Source: Arthrinium phaeospermum
Lineage: Eukaryota > Ascomycota > Sordariomycetes > Amphisphaeriales > Apiosporaceae
Reading direction: 5' to 3'
Length of the DNA stretch: 64,000 nt
Assembly: GCA_006503535.1 (NCBI GenBank)
Contig: QYRS01000005.1
Span: 3,038,001-3,102,000, forward strand
Shown here: positions 1 to 11,260 of the stretch, piece by piece
How the letters are laid out: each line of letters opens with the position of its first letter
Numbering within the stretch: position 1 is the first letter of the stretch
Translations under genes and position numbers: made by a program
Notes under the pieces: generated by a model
Told to the model about the DNA's origin: nothing
Database searches by the model: none
The model's input: the letters and a program-made list of their open reading frames with translations, nothing else

Positions 1-480
1 GGGCTCTTACCGCTCTTGATCCGAAAGAATGGTCTACGGACACAGTCCGCAACGCATTCTGCGAGAAACTCGTCAATAATGTCCGTAGCTGGACAACACG
101 CTCTTACCTGCGGTCGACGTCTTCCCAACACCCGCAACTCCATGTAAGAGTATAATCAGGCCTTTACCTGTGTTGATCTATCAGCATATGAAATAAAAAA
201 GTGTGTACATCTTAATCATACCTCTGCCGCGGGCACTTTTTGGTTCGTTTCCATTCGTTGATTCTCTAACTTTACGGCGAAAGTGTTGTGTGATCATAGA
301 CCACCATGTCCTTGTGGCCAGCAGGAAGGCAAAGCTGATCAAACCCATCCTCGCTACCAGGTCGGCGACCCCGGACACATTGTCTATGTTTAAAATGTCT
401 GAATTCATGTTAGAAATAGCAACATTTATGTGGATATTAAGGGGTGCCAAATACTTACGCCATTTCCGACTGCGTAGGGC

Positions 481-648
481 GAATCCAAAAACCCGGTGAG
501 ACATGATCAGGTAATCTTCGTCTGTCAGATCCCCTCGATTATCAAACCTGAAAGCGGCGGGGGCGAATCCAAAAACCCGGTGAGACATGATCAGGTAATC
601 TTCGTCTGTCAGATCCCCTCGATTATCAAACCTGAAAGCGGCGGGTGT
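481..648 (-). repeat. 84-bp in-frame tandem duplication inside the AAA ATPase
   Basis: Two head-to-tail copies (481-564 and 565-648) are identical except at the last few bases. On the minus strand each encodes 28 residues that include the family motif LTDEDYLIMSHRVFGF. The frame is preserved, so the motif simply appears twice just upstream of the nucleotide-binding domain. The near identity implies a recent event or an assembly artefact. Confidence 0.95.
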
Positions 649-2280
649 AATAGAAACCTGCGGTGTCTCGGGGGTCCTTGTGCTCATCTGTGCAGTAATG
701 TAGTCTTTCATCCTATAACTTTCCACGTATTCGTCATAATGAACCACCTCATCAGAACAGCATTCTTTAATGTAAAGGCTATTCTGCGAAATCCATGCAT
801 TTCGGTAGGGGGTCCATTCGTTTTCGGGATTATTGCGGCGAGGTTTTATATCCGGATCATGGGCCGTTCTCAACAGCCATTCATCCGCAGCATGCCTGAT
901 AGCTGGCTTCCAATGGGGAAAGTGGGCAAAGGCTTGTTCGGTGTCGATTACCACCTGGCTGTCGATTTCCTCCCGAGTTTCTAGATCCAACCCCGCATAG
1001 CGCATGTGACGTGCACTATTAGTCATTCAGAAACATTCTTCCTCTGGCGATGAGTTTCGTCCGAAGTGTGTCGTCTGTTATGTGTCGCAAGGGGTATATT
1101 GGAAGGGACGACACATGTATACTGCCGGTAAATAGCTGGAACACAGTTATGTGAGAGACTGGCCCGACCATGGTTCCGTCAAAGTCCACATGAATGTAGT
1201 GAACAAAGACTGGGTTTTCGTCAGATTCCGCTTCAGTTGGATCTTTCCAGAAGTCCAGATCGTTCTCCTCGCGCATCTTGGCCTGATGCCGTTCACCAGT
1301 CACTTTCATGACTCGGAATGCTTGCTCCAAGCTGTTTTCTACAACAAGGTCCCCCGGGTTGAAAAGCAAATCCAGGTCAGCAAACGTAACTGAAGCACAT
1401 TGATTGCTTAAGAGGTATGTCTGCTTTTTCTTGACGTAGTTGTCGATGAACGAGAGGAGACATCGCATCTCTCGCAGTCCTGCTTGGATGCTTTTCCTCT
1501 TCTCATCTAGCTGCATTAAATCGTCATTGGCATCCGATCGCATAGTCTCGGCACCGGCATCCGGTTTCATGGATTCGTTACTGGCAGTCCCATCCGCCGC
1601 GTTGGACGGTAATCCTAGCAAAACATATATAATTAGCAGAGGTGAGTAGCTTTTCATCAGGAAGTCCTCCTACCGTTCAAGCTCTCCTCTTGTCGAGTCA
1701 CCCATTGGTGAAACTCTTGTTCGTAGTAGACCAAAGACCTGAAGGGCCGAAATAGCAGGAAGGCCGGCTCCAAACTGTCTTGGGTAATTCCCGAGAACGC
1801 ATTAACGAGGGTTGGAGAATTGATGCGGATCCTTTCGGGCAGTGGTACTTGGCCATGATTTGTACTATGTCCACCGAGTATCTGTGTAGATGCATCGCGT
1901 GGTAATGCAGAGCTCGTATCTCCACTTCAACGAGGTGGAATATTGCGTCTTCGCCTGCCCTTGTTGTTGGACTGCAATCTGATATGGGGATTTCCCACCA
2001 GAACGTCGATGGCGTAGAATTTGTCTGCAGAGACAAATCTCTATTTCTGCCAGCCGCCTGAAACGCATCCCATCCAAGATGATTGAGTTCCGGGATACAC
2101 AAGCTGGGATCATAATCCGGACGGGTGGCTGTGAAGTCGAGCCTGTCATTTCGAAAGTCTTCGTTGGCCTGTGCCATTTTGACCATGCCCATGATACCTT
2201 CGTGTGCGCTCTTGAAAAGGACTTCAATGTTCTCGGTCCTTTTATCGATGATCCATTGTACCAAACCTGTCCGAGTGCCG

Positions 2281-2471
2281 TTAATTATGGCGGCTGCAAA
2301 TTAAAAGGTCACTAAGATTGGGACTTACCCCTTTCCACGTCCTCTGCTACTTGTTTGTGACCATCTTGTGCGCGGTTAATTATGGCGGCTGCAAATTAAA
2401 AGGTCACTAAGATTGGGACTTACCCCTTTCCACGTCCTCTGCTACTTTGTTTGTGACCATCTTGTGCGCGG
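2281..2471 (-). repeat. 95/96-bp tandem duplication carrying an intron
   Basis: Copies start at 2281 and 2376 and differ by one extra T in the second. On the minus strand each copy contains the end of an exon (VAEDVER), a 35-nt intron (gtaagt...tttgcag) and the start of the next exon (AAIIN). The duplication creates an extra 60-nt exon (2388-2329). The single-base difference keeps that exon in frame. Confidence 0.9.
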
Positions 2472-3969
2472 TATCGGCTTCGTGGATGAGTTCGTTACCA
2501 TCCTTGCTAATGTTTTCCAAACACTCGAGTAGCGATTTCTCGTAGTTCTTGCCATCCCATATAGCTTTTAGCCCCTTTATGACTGCGAAGCATATCAGTA
2601 TTGTACACAGATGTATGGCGTCAGCACTTACATATGTGTTTGGTATAGTAACCGATAACCTCTTCGATTGCTTTGAGTATTGTGATGTAAAGAGTCATTG
2701 CGGCTTCTACAACCTTCCGATTGGTGGAGTACATCGCGATGTAATCTTCGACGCGGCCAAAATTCTTTTCAGCTTTTCTATACCACCTTTGACTTCCTCA
2801 CGAACCTTGCTGGTTTGCTGAAATGCCTGTGGTCAACCTTGGTCAGCTTTGCTCAGCGAGGTAGTGTTGATTACCAAACTTACTTCAAGTAGGAAAGTTA
2901 AGGCACCCAGAATTGGTTTCGCATATTCGACATCAGGAATGATACCCGATACACGCTGGATTGTATCCGCTTTACTCTCAATGAATTCTTTGGTCTTCCT
3001 CAATGCCCCCTTGACCCCTTTAGTCTCGGCATATGTCGACGCCGCCACATCCAATACCGCTAGGACCTGTTCCCAGCTAGTTGCCGAACGGATGCTGTAC
3101 CCCTTCTCGACCCGATCTTCAGGCTCCATCGGGTACTTGGCTTTAAACACCAGCATGATCGCTGGAAAGTCGCTTGCCAGACCCGTCAAGGAGCTGTCCT
3201 TCCGTGCATCCGTGGGTGATGCTAGAGCGCCTGATATCGATGGAACTAGCAAGGCTGTGCTGACCCTTGGAGTTGACTCCATTTTCTGTCCAGAGACTGG
3301 GGACTCAGAGAATGGGGTTTAGTTAGAGAGCGTAGGTTTGTGCGTTACTGCCCAATCTGCGGCGTTATAGAAGCCTGTTTTTGGCGATAGAATTAGGACA
3401 TTGTTAGAAAAACATGAATGTGTTCCGAAGTTGGCGAGGGAGCCGAGCCACGTAAGTAAATGTATGTGATGAAGTGAGGGGTAAATCTTTTGGGATAACA
3501 GAATCAGCGAATTGGGGGTGACAGCTATGATGCATCACGTGTCCCTGCATAACGCCACATAATTGGGAATTGGCCGTGGCAAGTACTATATTAGCAAATC
3601 GCCATTGAATATTCAACCCCTCCCGTAAAAAAGTGCCTTAGGATAAAGAAATACAGAGAACTACATACTCACACCCTTCAATTTTAAGCTTAACTTTTTT
3701 ATTTTATACAATTCTCTAAATAGTATGCATTGGATATAATGAATTCCAATGCGAGCTTGCCACTGTAGATGCCAAGACCGCCATGCGAAGACTATTTGCT
3801 GCAGTTAAGTGTTCGGTTCAAGTTGGGTCTAAAAGCTTCTGCTCACCGGCAACTCGGAACCCGAGCCCATTTGCCCCATCTCGTTCTTTTGTTCCCTGAT
3901 GCGGAACCTGTGCGAGGTGAAGCGATTTAGGATACTCATCTTCTTCTGCGGCTAACACCCGTATGAAGA

Positions 3970-4433
3970 CGCTGGCGGGGCTCGGCCGATGATCATGAGC
4001 CTGTTCGCTCAGCCTCCAAACCAACAGGGGTTTTGACCTTAGTTTCATCGACCACTAGTTAGTCCACAGTATGAATGATGGGGACATGGTGGCATTTTGC
4101 TACATCTTCAGTCAGCTCATGCGCCAGATGAAGAGTACGGTGCGCGTATGCTGTGTGGCCGACGGTATTAACTTCTACGAGGGTATGGGGGACGAGTTGC
4201 TACAGGATACGGCCTACGTGTTCCGGTGCCTGCTTGACCTGACCAGAGAAAGAGGCGCGGTCTTCAAGGTCCTAGTGACCACCCCTTCGATCACTGAGGA
4301 CACGCGGCAGGCGATCGAGGATGAGGACTATCTTGCCCCGCCTTAACAGGCTACTAACACTCTTGGGTATATTAGTGATTTGCGGTTCGAGCGGCAGTGG
4401 CAAGAGGGGCTCTCTGAACCCGAGTATGAGTAG
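3970..4433 (+). pseudogene. C-terminal remnant of a fungal STAND/P-loop NTPase-like gene
   Basis: The plus strand reads as the tail of a fungal NTPase-like protein: MIMSLFAQ, then GFDLSFIDH, CVADGINFYE, VFKVLVTTPS, and a final LRFERQWQ before TAG at 4431-4433. Two in-frame stops interrupt it: TAG at 4056-4058 (consistent with CAG) and TAA at 4344-4346 (consistent with CAA). There is one apparent frameshift near 4010. I saw no P-loop or N-terminal part upstream. The longest uninterrupted piece is 4071-4346. C-to-T stops are what RIP produces. The family assignment rests on motif similarity recalled from fungal proteins of the DGIxFYE type. Confidence 0.55.
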
Positions 4434-4684
4434 CTACATTATATCTAGGTTCTCAGGAAGACGTTTCGTTCAAGACTATCTTTAATTTTTGGATCACAAT
4501 GGTAGCTTCAAGGACTCATATATGCGATTTGTCACGAAGAACACTTTAACCTTGCCCGATAATAACAAGGCATTTTTCGTATTGAACCCCCTAGCGGAAT
4601 ACTAGAGTTCTTGCATAAAACAGGGTGACTCGACCGACAGCCGTCCAATTGGTTGCATATATCGACTGTAAAGAGATATTCACG

Positions 4685-6298
4685 CTACAAATGTACGCGT
4701 AACTCTGACACGGCCGATATCTTGAACCCGCCAGGGCACAGCTGCTGGAAGACACCCCCGGGATCATACCTGGACGCCGCATCCCGCATCCTCTGCACAT
4801 TCTCCGGCCCGTAGCTCTCCAGCACCTTTTGACTAGGGTGCGCATAGTTGAGGTAGATCCACGGAAGCAAACCGCCGTCGATGGTGCTGGCGAAACTCTT
4901 GACTCCCTCCAGCACCGCCGCGAGCCTGGGATCCACCCAGTCGGCCAGCTCCTGCGTGCGAACGCTGACGCCGGCTTGCATGACGATGGCATCGCCCGGG
5001 TTTTGCTCCAGGCCCAGGATGTTGCCGGCCTCATTCGCGGCATGGGACTTCTCCACGAAGAGTCGCGGCAACGGCTGGAAGGCGACGTGCGAGGTGAAGT
5101 CTTTGTCGCTAACCTTGCTCTCCAATTCTTTTGCAAGCTGACCGTGCAGTTCGGCTGCTTTCATGATGATGGAGGCGTCGTTCTTGAACGTCACGGTGTA
5201 CCAAATGTTGCTGTATCCCGCATATTAGCCTTGAGGGGAAGTGATATGAGAGAAGCGAAACTCACTAGTAGTCAGTAGGCAGCGATGCGTAAGTGAGTAC
5301 TTTTTGAAGGGTGGTGGTATCGAAATTGTTCATCATCTCGTCCATGGCCAGAAACTCCTGGTGCGCCTCCGGTTTCTCCACCGCGGCCATGTTGTTGCAG
5401 ATGTTGATCACGACGTCACCGCCGAACCGGGGTTGATGGCCAACAACGAGCTGGAAGTTGCTGTCTGGGTCCTTGGCGTTGTTGGCCGTGAACTTCACCG
5501 TTGCGTCAGCCGAAGCCGCCAAAGTGCTCATGGGCCGAAGGGCTATGCCGCCCCATATCGGACCGGCGGGTATAGTGCGCATAGTAAAGCGGGTTACGAC
5601 GCCGAAGTTGTTGCTCCCGCCCTTGAGAACGCGGAAAAGGTCTGCAAGAAAAGTCAGCTTAGCAATTAGCGAAACAACAGGAGGGCGGAGCTTCGAGATG
5701 GGCGGGACCAGAGCTGCTTACCCGCATGATCCCCTTGAGCATCAGCAATGACGATGCTTCCGTCCGCAAGCACAACCTCATACTCCACAACATTATCGCA
5801 AGCCAATCCGTAGCTCGCCGATTGAAACGCCATGCCCCCCCAGGAGGAACCCGCCCACGCCGACCTCGGCCTCGCGCCCACCGGCGACGACGCGACCGTG
5901 CTTCTCGAGCTCGGCGTAGACGTCCTTCCACTTGGAACCCGGCTCTAGGTCCGCCAACTGGGTTTCCGCGTGGTAGTGAGTGGTGTTGAGCCGCCCAGGT
6001 CGATGGTGACGCCGCCGGCGATGTTGTTGCTGCCGGCCCAGTTGGTGTGCCCCCCGCCGCGGACAGCAAAAGGCAGGCGAGCATCGGTGAGGGCCTTGAC
6101 GGCCCGGGCTACCTCGACCGCGGAGCTCGGCAGGACGATGCACGATGGTCGCAGCTTGGCGCTGTTGCACCAGTAGGACTCGATGCGGGCGGCGTACTGT
6201 GGGTCGTCCGGCGCCAGCACGCGGGAGCCGAGGACGGCTTCGATCAACTGCCACATCTGCCTCTCGGAAGAGGAACTGGATTGCTCATTGGTTGCCAT
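4685..6298 (-). CDS. FAD-linked oxidoreductase, berberine-bridge (VAO) type, with two apparent frameshifts
   Basis: This is a flavin-dependent oxidase. The ATG is at 6298. The N-terminal FAD_binding_4 part has LPSSAVEVARAV, then VRGGGHTNWAGSNN, in which the GGGH histidine is the usual flavin attachment site. It continues VYAELEKHGRVVAGGR, YGLACDNVV and LKGGSNNFGVVTRF. The C-terminal BBE part ends with MRDAASRYDPGGVFQQL. Introns lie near 5643-5721 (gtaagc...ttgcag) and at 5216-5271 (gtgagt...tacag). I see no cysteine for a second flavin link, which would suggest single covalent attachment. The frame breaks twice by one base: near 6000 (after TIDLG) and in the seven-G run near 5834. The two genes starting at 6298 and 6865 diverge from a shared 566-bp region, a layout common in fungal accessory metabolism. 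The substrate cannot be told. Confidence 0.88.
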
Positions 6299-6864
6299 GT
6301 TGGTATGGTATGGGGTATTGAAAATCAACGTATGTACAGAAGTATGGTACGCAGGATACGAGAACAATAAACGGTTACTGGGAACGAAGGTCCGACGGCA
6401 AGAGGGGACAAGGGGTAGGTTAAAACAATGCTAACAGTCTCTTATTCTCTCGACAGAGGAAATCAACCGATGGCCATGCAGCCGGAGGGGCTGGACTGTC
6501 AGTTATATGCAGGTCGTCACGTCCTGCGTCCCGCATATGGAGTAGGGTAGGATTCCGAGCCAACGGAACCAATCAACGTACGTACAGTCGACCAACACCG
6601 GCAAGATCGACAAACGACCGTGTGATCCGCCGAGTCCCCTACATTAAGACTGACCCAGAATACCCAATTGCCCCGCGTACGGCCTTGAAGGGAGCAGCTG
6701 CTGAGGCCTTTTTCGGGGTATTGCTCGCAAACATCATCCCTTGCCCACAACCATCGAGTTCCGGCTCTCAATAAAATCCAAATATTCTTGTTATTCCCTT
6801 TTTAATTTTCTCGATTCATACGAAACCTCCCTTGCAGAAACAAAAGACTCGCATCAAGATCGTC
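6299..6864. promoter_or_regulatory. Shared divergent promoter region
   Basis: These 566 bp separate the start codons of the FAD oxidase (minus) and the SDR (plus) and contain no convincing gene. They must hold both promoters. I did not recognise a specific operator. Confidence 0.5.
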
Positions 6865-7715
6865 ATGTCGCAACAGCCTACCACCGTCTTCATTACCGGT
6901 GCCAGCCGGGGTAAGTCTAGCTAGCCTTGGTGCTTTCTCAACAGACATTTCAATTCCTTCTTGTGTTTGCTGAAGTTCAACATCAGGTATCGGGCGCGCA
7001 TTGGTAGAGGCCTATCTGAAGCGACCCAACCACACCGTCATCGCCAGTGTTCGCGACCGCGAGATCACGCCTCTCAAGGGTCTTGAAACCGCAGCGGGAA
7101 GCCGTATTGAGGTCGTCGAGATTGATTCCAAGTCGTCCGGCGATGCCGCGGAAGCCGTCAAGGAACTCAAGGACAAGGGAATCGTCGCCCTCGACATCGT
7201 CATCGCCGCCGCGGGCATCAACCCGCACAAGGCTTGGAAGGAAGTAACGGACATCGACCCGGGAAGATGGAGGAGATCTTCCAGGTCAACACCTTCGCCT
7301 TCGTGAAGCTGCTCCACGCCGTCTTTCCGCTGCTCCAGGCCGCCCACGACGACCAGGACCGGCGTCCGGGGCAGCCGCCCAAGCTGCTGGCCCTCAGCTC
7401 GGGCGCGGCCGCCATCAAGGACATGGAGAAGACCATCGCGGCCCCGGTCGGCGCGTACGGCGCCAGCAAGGCCGCGCTCAACTACCTCGTCCGGCGCGCC
7501 CACCTGGAGAACAAGTGGCTGGCCTGCTGGGCCGCGAACCCGGGCTTCGTCCAGACGGGGACGGGCAACGACCACGCGCGCCGCTGGAAGATGGAGAAGG
7601 CGCCCCAGGAGCTGGGGCCCGTCGTGGAGGCGTTGATGCGACAGGTCGACGAGGCGACGGCGGAGGGATGCAGGGCAATTTCTTTGACCATGAGGGGAAG
7701 GAGCTGGAGTTTTGA
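6865..7715 (+). CDS. Short-chain dehydrogenase/reductase with two apparent frameshifts
   Basis: This is an NAD(P)-dependent oxidoreductase of the classical SDR fold. Exon 1 (6865-6910) and exon 2 (from 6987) join in phase to give FITGASRGIGRAL, the TGxxxGxG cofactor motif. It continues with VIAAAGI (usual NNAG position), LSSGAAA (catalytic Ser) and YGASKAAL (YxxxK). The C-terminus GNFFDHEGKELEF ends at TGA 7713-7715. The frame slips by one base near 7260 (a GGG run after DIDP) and near 7668 (GGG before ATGCAG). Restoring one G at each site would give about 255 residues, normal for the family. The closest resemblance is to ketoreductases of the sniffer/norsolorinic-acid-reductase type. The divergent FAD oxidase makes a joint metabolic role plausible. 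Confidence 0.88.
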
Positions 7716-8026
7716 GGGGTTTTTCATTGGTCAACTCACAGTGCTTTATTTTCATTGCTCTCAAATGTTTATCTGCTACCCTATTCCTTGGGCATTAGCT
7801 TCATGACGCGTTTACGTTCTCGGTACCAGTCTCTTCAACATTGGTGGGAAGATTGACAGTATGATCACTTGGTAATACCACGTTTTGCTGTTCATAGATG
7901 TATCAGGGAAATAATTATTTTACCGCTCAATTTCGTTTCTGCGCGTGGGGTGAAGGACCGATTGGTGCTTGTCCTCCACTATCTGATAATTATCTCAACC
8001 GCCTGCAAAACCACAACCACTGCTTT
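7716..8026. other. Intergenic region between two convergent genes
   Basis: AT-rich 3' flanks of the SDR gene and the small gene on the opposite strand. I saw nothing else. Confidence 0.5.
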
Positions 8027-8469
8027 TCAAGCAGCATTCTCCAGCTCCCGCTCGTTGGCGTATTCCGCCTTCAGGAACTTAACGACCTCGTATCCATGCC
8101 AAAACCAGATCTCCAAGTCATCCTCCCGGGGAGCCTTCCATGCGGTCTCGTCATGGGTCTTGGCGAACTGGCCCATCTGCCAGATGAACCGGACCCAGTG
8201 CTTCTCCGGGGACCAGCCAGCCTTCTCGGGGTGTTCGTGCTGTAGACGGTGAAGTTCATGATCGAGTTGACCCCGAGAAGGTTGGTGACCTTCGCGTAGT
8301 CGGCGTCGTCGGCGGTGGAATCGCTGCTCAGGTGATCGCGGATGAACTCCTCCTTGAAGGGCTTCACACCGGCGCTGTCCAGCCAGGTGTTGAGCGTGTC
8401 GAGGCTGTCGAAGCCCAAGGTGGTCTTGAGCTCGTCTCGGAGAGTAGCGAGCGTGAAGAAAGTCTCCAT
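8027..8469 (-). CDS. Small fungal protein of unknown function (one apparent frameshift)
   Basis: The ATG is at 8469, directly after a splice-acceptor-like ttctcatacag. The first about 80 residues (METFFTLATLRDELKTT..., LLGVNSIMNFTVYSTNTP) and the last about 70 (EKAGWSPEKHWVRFIWQ... to ENAA) are in different frames. They join smoothly if one C is restored in the run near 8228-8231. That gives roughly 147 residues, rich in Trp and acidic residues, with no signal peptide or membrane segment. I do not recognise the family. It lies tail-to-tail with the SDR gene. Confidence 0.5.
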
Positions 8470-9739
8470 CTGTATGAGAACAGGTTAGAATCATTTTGGG
8501 CTTGCGATATCGGGGTAAACTGTACTGTAGCGAATGAAGGTGTTGTGTTGGGTTCTATCTTTTTTCTTTGTCGATGAGATGGTGTCTCAGAGACTGCGTG
8601 AAGCAATCCTGTGATGTTTGATGTAGAGTGAAAAAGAAGCTTCAAGAGCTGGGAAGAAAGGTATGCTTTTTACATGTTTCAAATGCAAGTGAATACAATC
8701 ATGCTATTGAATGCAATAAGAATATGGACTGGTGTGGTCGGTTCGTGGGTACATGCCGTTGCATTCATGAGCTGGGTTTCAATCTGAAGGCATTGTTGCT
8801 GAGGTACAAGTCCACCTGTTCGAACGTCGAGATATTTATCAACCCCTCCTATATCAGGACAATAGAATGCACACGCCAATCTGCATTAAGTCCAAGCATA
8901 CAATCAAGCAGTATTTGTATAGAATGTTGAGATACCACTACATGAAGCTTCACTGATGGGCATAGCCAACAGGGATCACACCTAGAACTAGGGGACGAGA
9001 AGGATAATCAGAAGCAGTGAATTTCAGGTGTGAGAAGTGTGGACACTGACTCTTAGAATAGCTACAACCGGAAACTGATATACAAGGTCTAATCTTTCAT
9101 ATCTCAACAGTGAGTGAAGTGATAGTAAGCAACGGATAATCTTCTAATCTTGGAAATTATTTGATTTCGAGGGTTACGATGACTTATCAGATGCCACTCA
9201 GGCTTGATTGCCCCCAACTTTGGTCTGTTTGGCTCTGCTAAACTTGATAGGTCCAATGATTGGTTACTACACATGGTTTCCCCCTGGGTATTCAGGCGTG
9301 ACTGACAAGTGTCAAGATTCATTCCGAAAGCACGACTTATCTTGGCCATAATAATAGCTCTGCGTCTACGCCAGAAGGCCCTAACACATAACAGGATCAT
9401 ATTGCAACAGTTACTGATATTTGCCATAATGTCAACCATCTTGAGGGTGTCAATCACAAAGACAATCCAGTATAATTCAGCGCATAATGATTGTGTTTAA
9501 GAACCGAGCCCGCAGGAACGATAATAACATAATGAAGGTATGTTGAATACCCATATCGCGTGAAACAATAAAACAAGCAATAGATAATCCCAAGTCACAG
9601 GCAACAGAGCCCATCGTTCTAGCCCCTCTGGCCCCTCCCCTGATTGCATCCAGCCGCTCCCCGAAAGACCTACACAGCCTTTGGACCAACCGACGAGAAT
9701 AAGACTAGGCGAAACACCTGTAAAGAAAGAGATGTTGAA
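8470..9739. other. Intergenic, no convincing gene
   Basis: Low GC with stops in all frames. Nothing recognised. Confidence 0.45.
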
Positions 9740-10155
9740 CTAATCGTGAGTCTCATGGTCGGGTGGTGAAGGAACTCTGTACTCGTGGGTGCCAACGGTA
9801 GTAGTCACCGTGGTACCCGGCGCTGTGCTCCCGGAAGTGTAGCCTCCTGCTTCGCCGGCATCCGTTGCTTATGACCAGATGATTAATCAGTGCTTGTCGT
9901 CTGATGTTGGACTTGCGAAGCTGTATGTGACGATGAGGTAAACAGGAAATTGTGGTCACGCTTACCTTTCACGAAACGGAAGTGGAATCCCTTTGAATCC
10001 TCCTCGAGTACCTCTGCGACTTCCATGTCGGTACTAGTCAGCTCCTTCTTCAGCTTCCCCATGGCGACCTCGAACGTAGTTCCAGACGCCTTCGTCTGTT
10101 TGGCATAGAGGGTAACTCGTGGCTCTATATCCGCAGCGGATCGGCCGACCTTCAA
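9740..10155 (-). CDS. Small acidic/Thr-rich orphan protein (5' end unresolved)
   Basis: Two exons are clear. The first runs down from about 10155 and encodes KVGRSAADIEPRVTLYAKQ...EDSKGFHFRFVK. A gtaagc...ataag intron (about 9870-9966) is then removed. The second exon encodes TDAGEAGGYTSGS...HEYRVPSPPDHETHD and ends at TAG 9742-9740. The coding frame has no ATG at its left end. A splice acceptor (cttcagccag) sits just before it, so an upstream exon is likely around 10200-10340, but I could not join one in phase. No known domain is visible. Confidence 0.45.
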
Positions 10156-10339
10156 TCTGGCTGAAGATGATGCTATGAACTTGGGATTTGTGGCATATGG
10201 AATATCGAAACCCAGACTGGGGAGTTGGAGTATTTATACGGGGAAAAGCGAATCGTCCTACGGTTTCCATGATGATTGCGTGGGCTCTCACCAAGACATC
10301 CCAAACATCTCCTTGTAGAGCTGGGGACATCCTTGAATT

Positions 10340-11260
10340 TCGAGATCACGCTCGGCTTGTGACACTTAGCAGCCTTCCGGATTTGGGTCGTGTTGTTTTC
10401 ACAGGGTGAGATATGGGCTTGCTGGCTCACAAGACCTGATCACGTCAGCCAGCACAAATGAGTTTGGCCGTTGGCTCGTAGCAACGGTCCGATACGATGG
10501 GAAATTGCTCCAATGGCTGTTGCCGAGACTCTGGAGGGATAATTGGTCTCGACCAGATCCTTGTTCCAGGACATGGCCCAAAACCATGGTCCTACTGTCA
10601 GAGCCATGTATGGCGGTCCTTCCCTAGGTGTAAGGGGTGGTGATAAGCTCTAGTAGGCAGTCAAGTGCTGACTTGACAATGTCGTCCTTTTGCCTGGTTG
10701 GGGACGGGTTGGTTCAGTGGATTAGATTACTGGTTCCTCCGCCGTGACACTATGTGCCCGTGTCACGTCGGTCAACAGTCCGCATGAGCAGGTCAGTCCG
10801 CATTCCGGCTGGATGTTTGGGGGCGGTTCTGGAATGCCGGTCTCTTCTGTGGAAGGGAAGCACCAACCGGGCCCGAGATTCCGTCTGGTGGAATCCCGTG
10901 AAACCGATGTTGGAACGGAGGTATCACAACCAAACAAACACCTTTCTCCCCGATAGATGTCGGAGGAGCGGGTTGAAGCTGTTCGTGTTCATGGCGTGAA
11001 GCCACTCAGAGTCCCTAACAGGCGAATAAATGGCATTTGGTCGCTGAACATACTAGATTCCTTATGGTTTCGTACGATGTTGAGGAGTCTTTACGCATAT
11101 CGAATCAGGCTGTGGGCTACCAAGACATCAAAATTGTATTCAGACGTATGTCTTTACTCCAACATATCCTATCATTTCGCTGTACAAGTTTTGCCAGACG
11201 AACGAAGCATCCATCCTCATGTACGACTTCGCTGGGCCCTGACTCCAAACCAACCCATCC
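10340..11260. other. Intergenic, no convincing gene
   Basis: No spliceable reading frame with recognisable protein was found. Confidence 0.4.

Larger units (their letters stand above)
1..3282 (-). pseudogene. Decayed fungal AAA+ ATPase with STAND-type helical N-terminus (runs off left edge)
   Basis: From right to left on the minus strand the pieces form one gene. A helical N-terminal domain resembles those of fungal STAND proteins (exons near 3282-2884, 2826-2632, 2582-2424). The middle region, including NHLGWDAF, KFYAIDVLVG and RIRINSP, is typical of fungal DUF7025-type AAA ATPases. LFNPGDLVV follows, then LTDEDYLIMSHRVFGF, GFDQLCLPAGHKDM, and a Walker A (GVAGVGKT) at about 170-125. A spliced exon then resumes with AECVAD. 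The rest lies outside the window. The gene looks broken: apparent one-base frameshifts lie near 2768, 1022 and in the 300-360 segment, and there is an in-frame TGA at 1929-1927 where CGA is plausible. Two internal tandem duplications are listed separately. The family suggests an ATP-driven protein remodeller of unknown client. Joining the N-terminal part to the ATPase is my inference from continuous exons and matching phases. Confidence 0.7.

Noticed and set aside
10034..10330. Upstream exon for the small gene at 9740-10155, starting MSPALQGDVWDV
   Set aside because: The obvious gtgaga donor joins to the downstream exon with a stop codon, so the connection is not supported.
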